This document shows positions 1 through 5,614 of a stretch of DNA of 6,969 nucleotides, piece after piece. The position numbers and the translations under genes are program-made. The notes beneath the pieces were generated by a model. It saw nothing but the letters and a program-made list of their open reading frames with translations, made no database searches and was not told where the DNA came from. Origin of the DNA: Chitinivibrionales bacterium (GTDB taxonomy: Bacteria > Fibrobacterota > Chitinivibrionia > Chitinivibrionales > FEN-1185). Positions within the stretch are counted from its first letter, which is position 1, and each line of letters starts with the position of its first letter. The DNA is taken from contig JAQUMP010000180.1 of the NCBI GenBank assembly GCA_028718065.1, forward strand, positions 1 through 6,969. The letters are read 5' to 3'.

Positions 1-239
1 TTCAGCGGCTTTATAATCTCCCAGAATTCAACATCGCTTAAGCGAAGCACCAGATGATAATGATTGTTCATGAGAGCCCAAGCATAGCATTTTGTATTCG
101 CACGAATCAGATACGTTTCGAGAAGTATGAGAAAATATTCGCGGTCGGTATCACTCCTAAATAACTGATAATGATCCAGACAGCGCCCCATGATATGATA
201 TACCGCTCCTGGAACAACTAAGCGTGGCTTTCGTGGCAT
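1..239 (-). CDS. RAYT / IS200-like HUH transposase, N-terminal part (open at window edge)
   Basis: The first 79 codons of a REP-associated tyrosine transposase (Y1 transposase superfamily, COG1943 type) are visible; the rest lies left of the window. The start MPRKPRLVVPGAVYHIMGR is the canonical opening of this family, and residues 56-64 (ALMNNHYHL) contain the HUH metal-binding motif as H60-Y61-H62. Family knowledge: these single-strand DNA nucleases nick at or near REP palindromes using a catalytic tyrosine further along the protein, which cannot be seen here, so activity cannot be judged. The ATG at 239-237 is fixed by family alignment, not by a ribosome site: the bases just upstream are AT-rich and lack a clear Shine-Dalgarno. 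No frameshift is seen in the visible part. The element's presumed end sequence (AGGGACGGTGG) sits about 20 bases upstream and interrupts an IS110-like gene. Confidence 0.9.
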   Translation of the reverse strand, partial: MPRKPRLVVPGAVYHIMGRCLDHYQLFRSDTDREYFLILLETYLIRANTKCYAWALMNNHYHLVLRLSDVEFWEIIKPL

Positions 240-242
240 ATT

Positions 243-281
243 CTAAATATATATTTCGCCACCGTCCCTATTTTCCAGACT
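243..281 (-). repeat. RAYT-associated end sequence, copy 1
   Basis: On the minus strand this stretch reads GGAAAATAGGGACGGTGG followed by an AT-rich GAAATATATATTT, ending just before the transposase ATG. The core AGGGACGGTGG lies at 259-269 and recurs exactly at 2491-2501, where the following bases (GAA.TAT..AT) also match. GGGACGGT-type sequences next to RAYT genes are common in bacterial genomes, from general experience. I infer that this is the upstream boundary of the RAYT element. The exact edge is uncertain by several bases. Confidence 0.55.
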
Positions 282-358
282 TTCCATGATTTCTTCGAGT
301 CCTCAAGACCAACGAAAATCTCTTTGCCATTCAACACAAAATCTTGTATCTTTCTCAT
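278..358 (-). pseudogene. IS110-family transposase, N-terminal stub
   Basis: About 27 codons starting at ATG 358-356 read MRKIQDFVLNGKEIFVGLED followed by SKKSWKV. This resembles the opening of IS110/IS1111 transposases, where an early strand carries the first acidic residue of the DEDD RuvC-like site next to a SKK/SKR-W pattern. After SWKV the frame enters the RAYT end sequence and continues without similarity to a stop at 220-218, so the gene is truncated; family members are normally 300-450 residues. The ribosome site AAGGAAGG precedes the ATG but lies inside a long inverted repeat. The family call rests on a short motif and could be wrong; the truncation is clear if the call is right. Confidence 0.5.
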
Positions 359-454
359 AAGGCTGCCTTCCTTTCTTTGTGGCGCATTGCGACCACGGTT
401 TATAATCTGTCCCACGGGTTCGTGAGGACGTTATTCAAGAAAGAAGGTAGCCTT
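359..454 (-). repeat. Inverted repeat hiding the ribosome site of the IS110-like stub
   Basis: Arms at 437-454 and 359-377 pair over 17 bases with one mismatch and one bulged base (AAGGCTACCTTCTTTCTT against AAGAAAGGAAGGCAGCCTT, minus strand). The 3' arm contains the AAGGAAGG ribosome site and ends next to the ATG at 358. The 59-base loop contains a further 6-bp hairpin (CTCACG-AACC-CGTGGG; about 419-434). In an RNA covering both arms, translation of the transposase stub would be blocked. Fold-back hiding of the start region in read-through transcripts is an established theme for insertion sequences such as IS10 and IS200; applying it here is inference. Confidence 0.5.
377..406 (+). promoter_or_regulatory. 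Candidate sigma-70 promoter for the beta-helix gene at 559
   Basis: A perfect TATAAT at 401-406 is preceded by TTGTGG at 377-382 with an 18-base spacer. Transcription would begin near 413 and leave a leader of roughly 145 bases before the GTG at 559. The -35 box is imperfect, and TATAAT arises easily by chance in AT-rich DNA. This sequence lies inside the 5' region of the IS110-like remnant. Other weak candidates exist at 467-504. Confidence 0.3.
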
Positions 455-546
455 TTTCACACTATATTGTCAATATTGTATGCGTACTTCCTAAACATAG
501 TAAACCTATCAGTTATGTTTGTCGTTTCGGTGAGCGCCGTTTTAGC

Positions 547-552
547 GGGAGG
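547..552 (+). promoter_or_regulatory. Ribosome binding site deciding a GTG start
   Basis: GGGAGG lies six bases before the GTG at 559-561. This supports GTG as the start and gives a protein that begins directly with a signal peptide. Confidence 0.7.
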
Positions 553-558
553 CTCCTT

Positions 559-2319
559 GTGCGTTTAAGCTTGACTCTCTGCATTATTTTCTGTATCGGA
601 GCGCTTTCGGTCCGGAGCGCGAATGCCGATGCCGCAAGTTACTGGGCGGCGAACCTGCCGGTAAACACAAATTCTCTCGCCGCGCCGTATATTCAACCGT
701 TTTACACCTGCGCCGCTAATTATTACGTGGCCAAGACCGGCAGCGACGCCACCGGCGACGGATCGAGCGCCAAACCCTGGCTTACAATAGGAAAGGCCGT
801 GGCCGTGCTTACCGCCAAAGGCACTCCTCAGGGCGGCGTCTGCGTTACTGTGGGCGACGGCATATACAATGAAAGCATCCTTTTGTCCGGGCTGAACGGA
901 AGCTCCGATACTTCTACGGGCTATTTCGTCTTGCGCTCATCCAATCTCCATGGCGCAACCATTCAAATTCCTGCTGGCGCCAACCCTAATACAACATACT
1001 ATGGGATCTATTTGTGGAACGAAAGTTACGTGGTTGTTGATGGATTTACCATCATCGGCTTTAACAATCTCACGGGGGCAAGCTGTTCGGGCATCATGAC
1101 AAATTCGGACAAAGTCTCTGCTCCGGCGCGCAGCCACCACATCCATGTTGTCAACAATGTCTGCCATGATTGCGGCGGCTCAGGCACCTCGGCGGTGCAT
1201 ACGGATTACTGGCGCGTGGAAGGGAACGTCGTGTACAATTGCGCCAATACGTCGCAATACGGCGAAAGCGGCGTCAATCAGTGGCATGCGGTGGCTTTCG
1301 ACAGCGGCTCGTGGCATACCGTCGCCGGCGTGATTGCGCAATACCATTATATAATTAGAAACAACATTTCCTTTAATAACGCCGAAGTTAACGACACGCG
1401 TTCGCCCCACACCGACGGCAACGGCATCATCATCGACGATTTCGTCGGCTCCCAGACGTGGGACACCGGTATCCTGCCGTATCAGCAAAAAACCCTGGTT
1501 GAGAATAACTTGTCATTCGGGAACGGCGGCGCCGGGATCGTGCTTGGCGGCGGCGGCAGCAGCCATGTGACCATACGCAACAATACCTGCTTCGACAATT
1601 ACCTCGACACTCTTAATACCGGCACCTGGCGGGGCGAAATTTCCCTTCTGGTTGACTGCCGGGACGTTATTATCGCCAACAACATCGCCGTCGCCAACCC
1701 CATCGCGAATACAAACAATGTCGCCTTCGTCGAAGGGCGGCTGACGTCCGGAGCTCCAGCCAACGTTTGGGTGAATAACCTTTCATTTGACGGCACTCAG
1801 GGCCAGGCGTCGATCTATTTGAACAGCACCGCCTCCACCATCACCGCGACAAACGGCAATATCCTCGGCGCCGATCCTCTGTTTGTAAACCCCAAAACCG
1901 GTAATTTTTCTTTACAGGCCGCGAGTCCGGCCATAAGTCATGGAACGACCGCTTATGGCGCGCCGGCGTTCGACCTCGCCGGCAACGCCCAGACCTCGCC
2001 GCCTTGCATCGGGGCTTATGCCGCCACGCCCCAGACGTCCGTGATTACGCCGGGTTTAACAACAGCATTCGACGGAAAATCTTTTTATTGTACCGAAACG
2101 GCGGGGATGATTCATTATTCTCTTCCCAAACCCTGCTTCGTGAGCATAAAGTATTATGATTTACAAGGAAGAATAGTAAGTTCTTTTGTAAACAAATACC
2201 AGGCGGCGGGGAATTATGCTTTTAAATTGCCGGTTGCGTCTTTGGCACGGAACGTTTATATCCAGGAATTTAAGGCCGGGGATTTTGTCGCAAAAGAGCT
2301 CGGCGCCGTGATAAAGTAG
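559..2319 (+). CDS. Secreted right-handed beta-helix protein with C-terminal sorting-type tail
   Basis: 586 residues, GTG start. Residues 1-23 form a signal peptide (hydrophobic core LTLCIIFCIGAL, cleavage likely after ANA). Residues 55-135 resemble the DUF1565-like cap of pectate-lyase-fold proteins (YYVAKTGSDATGDG ... VGDGIYNESI). Residues 155-440 contain repeated coils with asparagine ladders (HVVNN, VEGN, IRNN, VENN, IRNN, IANN), and H284-F295 reads HTDGNGIIIDDF, a conspicuous acidic stretch seen in beta-helix lyase-like proteins. Residues 447-487 match the closing motif of such proteins (NFSLQAASPAI ... DLAGN ... CIGAY). Residues about 505-586 are a beta-sandwich tail (YDLQGR ... VYIQEFKAGDF) like type IX secretion sorting domains, ending in lysine. 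Likely an extracellular polysaccharide lyase or binder; substrate and catalytic residues cannot be assigned. It stands alone on the plus strand and converges on the minus-strand operon. Confidence 0.88.
   Translation: MRLSLTLCIIFCIGALSVRSANADAASYWAANLPVNTNSLAAPYIQPFYTCAANYYVAKTGSDATGDGSSAKPWLTIGKAVAVLTAKGTPQGGVCVTVGDGIYNESILLSGLNGSSDTSTGYFVLRSSNLHGATIQIPAGANPNTTYYGIYLWNESYVVVDGFTIIGFNNLTGASCSGIMTNSDKVSAPARSHHIHVVNNVCHDCGGSGTSAVHTDYWRVEGNVVYNCANTSQYGESGVNQWHAVAFDSGSWHTVAGVIAQYHYIIRNNISFNNAEVNDTRSPHTDGNGIIIDDFVGSQTWDTGILPYQQKTLVENNLSFGNGGAGIVLGGGGSSHVTIRNNTCFDNYLDTLNTGTWRGEISLLVDCRDVIIANNIAVANPIANTNNVAFVEGRLTSGAPANVWVNNLSFDGTQGQASIYLNSTASTITATNGNILGADPLFVNPKTGNFSLQAASPAISHGTTAYGAPAFDLAGNAQTSPPCIGAYAATPQTSVITPGLTTAFDGKSFYCTETAGMIHYSLPKPCFVSIKYYDLQGRIVSSFVNKYQAAGNYAFKLPVASLARNVYIQEFKAGDFVAKELGAVIK
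2071..2316 (+). repeat. Sorting-tail module, copy 1
   Basis: This codes the last 80 or so residues of the gene at 559. It is homologous at protein and DNA level to 2754-2993 and 5618-5863 (minus). Shared residues include SLPKPCFVSIKYYDLQGR and VYIQEF.AG.F; the longest identical DNA run seen against copy 2 is about 17 bases around VYIQEF. Hand counts show a composition step: 83 of 120 bases are G or C at 1921-2040, against 48 of 120 at 2101-2220. Confidence 0.8.
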
Positions 2320-2372
2320 GAAAAAAGCGTGCAAAAAAAATTAATAACCAACGATCCCAAGGAGTCAGCCGT

Positions 2373-2504
2373 ATGCCAACCATCAATCTCTGGCCAAAAA
2401 AAACAGCCGGTGAACAACTATCTCCGATTGCTTTGAATAGCAAATGGCCCGTTTTTTCTTCGCCTTTTACCACAAGAATCACAAGAATCAAGGGACGGTG
2501 GTGA
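2373..2504 (+). CDS. Doubtful 43-residue ORF
   Basis: An ATG at 2373 is preceded by AAGGAG (2359-2364) with an eight-base gap, and the frame runs 43 codons to a TGA at 2502-2504. The last codons (ITRIKGRW) are encoded by the ACAAGAATC repeat and the AGGGACGGTGG motif, so the end of the frame belongs to repeat DNA. No signal peptide, membrane segment or known family is visible. It may be the 5' end of a gene broken by the repeat element, or a chance ORF with a fortuitous ribosome site. Confidence 0.2.
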   Translation: MPTINLWPKKTAGEQLSPIALNSKWPVFSSPFTTRITRIKGRW

Positions 2505-2515
2505 ATTATTCATAT
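2491..2515 (+). repeat. RAYT-associated end sequence, copy 2
   Basis: AGGGACGGTGG is identical to the minus-strand copy at 259-269, and the following bases (TGAATTATTCATAT) align with the bases between copy 1 and the transposase start. No transposase gene follows here, so this would be a non-autonomous or decayed copy. Confidence 0.5.
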
Positions 2516-2553
2516 AACGATTTTTTTTAATTTTGGCAACACCTTCCCAACGA

Positions 2554-2572
2554 GTCGAGGCATTGCCTCGAC
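2554..2572. repeat. Perfect palindrome, REP-like hairpin
   Basis: GTCGAGGC (2554-2561) and GCCTCGAC (2565-2572) form an uninterrupted 8-bp GC-rich stem with a three-base loop. No T-run follows on either strand, which argues against an intrinsic terminator. It lies about 50 bases after the RAYT-type end sequence, so a REP-like role as a transposase target is plausible but unproven. Confidence 0.55.
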
Positions 2573-2636
2573 GGCAGGGCATTTTGGAGCAAGCCAGTGC
2601 ATAGAAACAGATTAATTGTCAATAACAAACGGTTAT

Positions 2637-2657
2637 TATTGCCAAGCATTGGCAATA
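2637..2657. repeat. Perfect palindrome, second hairpin
   Basis: TATTGCCAA and TTGGCAATA form a 9-bp stem around a GCA loop. The degenerate AGGACGGTAG follows two bases later (2659-2668), mirroring the motif that opens the repeat region at 2491. An alternative hairpin, AATAAC/GTTATT at 2621-2637, overlaps its left edge. A weak terminator role for the plus-strand gene is possible, but the nearest T-run starts about 12 bases after the stem. Confidence 0.5.
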
Positions 2658-2750
2658 TAGGACGGTAGTTTTTACGTTTATTTTGTTGTGATGAATACCT
2701 GGCCGGGTGCTAATGCGGCTATCGCGGCTTCCGGCTTAAGAATATTGTCC

Positions 2751-4148
2751 TTATTTGGCCACGACCAATCGTTCTTTCTTGACAAATTCCCCCGCCCGGA
2801 ATTCCTGGATATAAACATTCCGTGACAGCGCCGACGGCAATTTAAGGCTGTAATTTCCGACACCTTTATAACTATTTACAAAAGAGCATACCGATTTCCC
2901 CTGCAAATCATAGTATTTTATGCTCACGAAACAGGATTTTGGCAAGGTGTAATAAATCATTCCTGCCATCGTACCGCAACTGAAAGATTTAATTTTAGAA
3001 AGGGCCGGCAAAGGCGCCGTTATCGTAGGATTAATCCGGCCAATCAGCCCGGCGGCTTTTCCCAACCGCGTTGCCTGGGCCCAGTCTTCGTTGGTATTTG
3101 AATCAAGCATGTAGATTTTCTCCAGGTAGGTCCACACCAGATGATCGCAGCGATGCAATGCCCGCGCGATCGTGGTCTGCCAGATCGCCGGAGTCATCAG
3201 GGGATTACCGTTGTAGTTGTCGCTATCGTACGTGCCAAAGTCTACGCTCACGTCGCTGCGCCAAATCGGGCGCAAGGCCGCAGGAATAAAGTAGCAGTTG
3301 GTATCGTCGGAGGCGATTCCGGTCTTACGCCAGGTATAGTTCGTATCGAATTGCCCGACGGTGCGCAGCATATATCCTGTTTCGCCTCCGTCAATAACAA
3401 GCTCGGAATTTCCCTTCCCGTCAAGAAATCCGGCAAAGAAAGGGCCCGTGAGCTCGTGATAGGTAGGAATGCGATAGACATAGTTGTCGCTCGGACCCTT
3501 GGCTTCCGACAAATAAGGCCCATGCGCCGTTAAAATCGCGATCTCGGGATACTGCGCGACCATGGCCTGCATGATCTGCTTGCCCCGTAGATGAAATTGA
3601 TCGCAGTATTCCTGCAGCGTTTTGTTTTTGTACCTGCAATTGTCCGGGAAGTTTGTAAAACCATAGTTGTATTCTTCGTTGTCGTAGGCGACCCCGACAA
3701 GATTAAAATCCTTGCACGCCTTGGCAACGTTGGCCCAATTTTGGATAATTATAGACCAGTCATCGAACACGTCCGGAAGGCAGGAATCGAGGTCGTTATC
3801 GACTTGAATCATGTGATATTTGAATGTCGACATTGTCAAGTTGGCCAGAGGGGCCAACTCTTTTGCGGCCGTGTCGTAGCTGAAGGGCCGGTTTTTCATG
3901 ACCTGGAATGTTGTCTGGGTTAGATACAGGAAGGCGCCGTCGTAAAATTCCCTCTTGCTTTCTATCCAGGCCAGATTGTCCTTGATCCTTTGCGGTCGCG
4001 CCACACCGCCGGGCCCCCATTGGAAAAGCAGGAGGCGCGGGCTTAAGCGGAATTCCTGGGCGATCGTCGCCGAAAAACCATCGCTGACATTTGCCAACGA
4101 AACCAGTGTCGCGGCAATAAGAATTAAAAACGACTTTGATTTAGCCAT
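2751..4148 (-). CDS. Secreted TIM-barrel-like putative glycosidase with sorting-type tail, family unassigned
   Basis: 465 residues from the ATG at 4148-4146, chosen because GGAGG lies six bases upstream and the protein then opens with a signal peptide (MAKSKSFLILIAATLVSLAN, cleavage probably near GFSA, residues 24-27). An upstream in-frame ATG at 4220 would overlap the preceding gene and place a non-signal leader in front. The body (about 30-375) has the feel of a (beta/alpha)8 glycoside hydrolase: F72-Y75 and I114-D117 resemble barrel strands, V151-Y160 (VGVAYDNEEY) carries clustered acids at a strand end, and A204-P211 (AILTAHGP) and L250-G258 (LVIDGGETG) look like later strands. The acids D156, E158, E159 and E256 are candidate catalytic residues. 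I cannot place it in a named family. Residues about 386-465 are the shared YDLQGK ... VYIQEFRAGEF tail. It is probably the last gene of the operon. Confidence 0.85.
   Translation of the reverse strand: MAKSKSFLILIAATLVSLANVSDGFSATIAQEFRLSPRLLLFQWGPGGVARPQRIKDNLAWIESKREFYDGAFLYLTQTTFQVMKNRPFSYDTAAKELAPLANLTMSTFKYHMIQVDNDLDSCLPDVFDDWSIIIQNWANVAKACKDFNLVGVAYDNEEYNYGFTNFPDNCRYKNKTLQEYCDQFHLRGKQIMQAMVAQYPEIAILTAHGPYLSEAKGPSDNYVYRIPTYHELTGPFFAGFLDGKGNSELVIDGGETGYMLRTVGQFDTNYTWRKTGIASDDTNCYFIPAALRPIWRSDVSVDFGTYDSDNYNGNPLMTPAIWQTTIARALHRCDHLVWTYLEKIYMLDSNTNEDWAQATRLGKAAGLIGRINPTITAPLPALSKIKSFSCGTMAGMIYYTLPKSCFVSIKYYDLQGKSVCSFVNSYKGVGNYSLKLPSALSRNVYIQEFRAGEFVKKERLVVAK
2754..2993 (-). repeat. Sorting-tail module, copy 2
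   Basis: This codes residues about 386-465 of the gene at 2751-4148. It is closest to copy 3 (5618-5863): an identical 20-base run covers the FVKKER segment (about 2766-2785), and other runs of 14-16 bases are identical around YIQEF, YDLQG and CFVS. It lies in inverted orientation to copy 1, 435 bases away. Confidence 0.8.
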
Positions 4149-4154
4149 GATATA

Positions 4155-4159
4155 CCTCC
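4155..4159 (-). promoter_or_regulatory. Ribosome binding site for the gene at 2751-4148
   Basis: GGAGG on the minus strand ends six bases before the ATG at 4148. It lies in the 22-base gap after the preceding stop codon and decides this start over the upstream ATG at 4220. Confidence 0.8.
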
Positions 4160-4170
4160 GTTTGTTTTTT

Positions 4171-5586
4171 TCAATGTCCCATAAAGCGTCGGAAAAATGT
4201 CTGATTTCTGCCGTCAACAATCCTTAAAATGCATGCCCGGTTCGAAAGCTTGTTTATTCGGGCCAAAAGCGCATCGCTAATTTCGCTGTTCATCGAAAAT
4301 AAGCAGCGGCCCGCAAGGTCATAGGCACTCACGGATTTTATGGCAATGCCGCTGCCGAGCGCAAACAGGCGGTCAAGCCGCACCGTTACCGTCGCAGCGC
4401 TTACGCTTGCCGGAGAAACGCTAATGGCCGTCTGGGCAACGTACTCATAGGCGCCGATGTCGTAACCCGCTCCAACGGGACGCGGATTGCCCGAAAAATC
4501 GGTTGTGAGCGATGGCAAATTCACTCCGGCGTTAATCGCCGGGCTGCCACTTTGCACTTGATAGTCCGACGACAGGTTGTAAGTTCCGCTGCCGTTCTTG
4601 AACCGCGGGTCCTGCTGGATGGTATTCTGTTCCGTCGCATTTATCCCCGTAAAGTCAAGTTGCCCCACGCCGCTCACCGCACCATTGCCATAGACGATAT
4701 TGTTCTTAATCGTCACGTTATTGTTAGTCCCCGACATTGCAGAAGTCCCGATACCGTAATCCCCGTTGCCGACAATGATGTTATTTTCAATATCGATACT
4801 GCTGATGCTATTATTGACCGCATCGCCCCACAGATCGATTCCTTTTCCATAGGTGCTGGGTAAAAGCCCATTGTACGCGAATACGTTGTTATACACTTTC
4901 CAGCCGCTGATATTCGAGTAACCGGCCACCGTCAGGCCCATTGACCGGTTATGGACCACGATGTTATTGACGATACTATCATTGATACCGCACAAATACA
5001 TGCCATGATCGAGCCATGTTAACAGTCCATTGTCATGGACATAATTGGCAATAAATCTATTGTCGGAGGAAAGGCTATCTTCGTAAATGCCATTACCTCC
5101 GCCACCATTCGGGCGGTTCGTTTGTTGTCCGTTGCTGAAAACCTCATTATTCTTTAAGACAACGTTGTGGGCGTTAAACATCATCACCCCCGTGCCATAT
5201 GCATTCGTTATTTTGAACCCATCAATGATATTGTAGGAAGAGTTATTGATGAAAACACAATACAAAGTACTCGAATTGAATCCGCCATTGATCGTAGCGC
5301 CCAGTCGTTGGACGGATCGGATCGTGAGAGGAGTGCCTGCCGTTCCGTTTTTGTTTAGCGTGAGCATCCCCGTATATGTCCCCGGTTGCACCAGTATCGA
5401 ATCTCCGGCGGTCGACTTGGAATAGGCGTAGGTAATCGTGTGAAACGGCGCGCCTGACGAACCGAGATTGGAATCGTTGCCCGCCGTATCGACATAGTAT
5501 GTCGCGGCCTGCGCCGCCGCCATGAAAAAAGCCACAGGCAAAACAAGTTTGGCAATTAAACAAATTCCTTTTTGTCGAGGAAACAT
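4171..5586 (-). CDS. Secreted right-handed beta-helix protein with divergent C-terminal tail
   Basis: 471 residues; the ATG at 5586 is preceded by AAGGAG with a seven-base gap. Residues 1-27 are a signal peptide (MFPRQKGICLIAKLVLPVAF then FMAAAQA, cleavage after AQA). Residues 29-72 are a clear DUF1565-like cap (YYVDTAGNDSNLGSSGAPF ... GDSILVQPGTY). Residues 105-305 contain regular coils with asparagine ladders (NIIDGFKI, VVLKNNEVF, SIVNNIVV, KVYNNVFA, DIENNIIV, TIKNNIVY), each about 22-28 residues. Residues 342-382 give the closing motif (YQVQSGSPAINAG ... DIGAYEY). Residues about 412-471 are a short beta-rich domain with AYDLAGR, related in layout to the neighbours' tails but clearly diverged and ending RRFMGH. 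Likely an extracellular polysaccharide lyase or binding protein; substrate unknown. Gaps of 28 and 22 bases to its neighbours support one operon. Confidence 0.88.
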   Translation of the reverse strand: MFPRQKGICLIAKLVLPVAFFMAAAQAATYYVDTAGNDSNLGSSGAPFHTITYAYSKSTAGDSILVQPGTYTGMLTLNKNGTAGTPLTIRSVQRLGATINGGFNSSTLYCVFINNSSYNIIDGFKITNAYGTGVMMFNAHNVVLKNNEVFSNGQQTNRPNGGGGNGIYEDSLSSDNRFIANYVHDNGLLTWLDHGMYLCGINDSIVNNIVVHNRSMGLTVAGYSNISGWKVYNNVFAYNGLLPSTYGKGIDLWGDAVNNSISSIDIENNIIVGNGDYGIGTSAMSGTNNNVTIKNNIVYGNGAVSGVGQLDFTGINATEQNTIQQDPRFKNGSGTYNLSSDYQVQSGSPAINAGVNLPSLTTDFSGNPRPVGAGYDIGAYEYVAQTAISVSPASVSAATVTVRLDRLFALGSGIAIKSVSAYDLAGRCLFSMNSEISDALLARINKLSNRACILRIVDGRNQTFFRRFMGH

Positions 5587-5593
5587 GCCGGAA

Positions 5594-5599
5594 CTCCTT
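5594..5599 (-). promoter_or_regulatory. Ribosome binding site for the gene at 4171-5586
   Basis: AAGGAG on the minus strand lies seven bases before the ATG at 5586, inside the 28-base gap after the TAG of the upstream gene. Confidence 0.8.
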
Positions 5600-5614
5600 T
5601 TCTTGCGCTTTGAT

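Larger units (their letters stand above)
2320..2750. other. Convergent intergenic region with RAYT-like repeat debris
   Basis: 431 bases lie between two convergent stop codons. The region contains a doubtful 43-codon ORF with a good ribosome site (2373-2504), an ACAAGAATC tandem pair (about 2472-2489), an exact AGGGACGGTGG copy (2491-2501), a T8 run (about 2521-2528), a strong hairpin (2554-2572), a second strong hairpin (2637-2657) and a degenerate AGGACGGTAG (2659-2668). No hairpin is followed directly by a T-run on either strand, so no convincing intrinsic terminator is present for either flanking gene. Confidence 0.6.

Noticed and set aside
344..568. A 74-codon plus-strand ORF with a hydrophobic C-terminal half
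   Set aside because: It starts antisense to the IS110-like stub, runs through the inverted repeat, overlaps the signal-peptide gene start at 559 and lacks a ribosome site of its own. Its hydrophobicity follows from AT-rich DNA.
1180..1488. A 102-codon antisense ORF within the beta-helix gene, and other antisense or off-frame ORFs in the window
   Set aside because: They lie wholly inside well-supported genes, have compositions typical of shadow frames in GC-rich coding DNA and show no recognisable domain.
2554..2668. Intrinsic terminators for the two convergent genes
   Set aside because: Both palindromes are strong, but neither is followed directly by a T-run on either strand. The T8 run at about 2521-2528 has no stable stem before it.
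2678..2863. Possible frame-shifted extension of the minus-strand gene past its stop at 2751 (…AAIAALAPGQVFITTK)
   Set aside because: The tail already ends at the expected place (KKERLVVAK), matching the homologous tail in the gene at 5615, so the downstream frame is unnecessary.
4149..4220. Upstream in-frame ATG at 4220 for the gene ending at 2751
   Set aside because: It would overlap the preceding gene by 50 bases and add 24 polar residues before a good signal peptide. The ATG at 4148 has a better-placed GGAGG.
559..5586. Asparagine-ladder coil repeats as a possible DNA repeat array
   Set aside because: The periodicity is the protein-level coil pattern of parallel beta-helices; the DNA units are too diverged to be a true tandem array or CRISPR.
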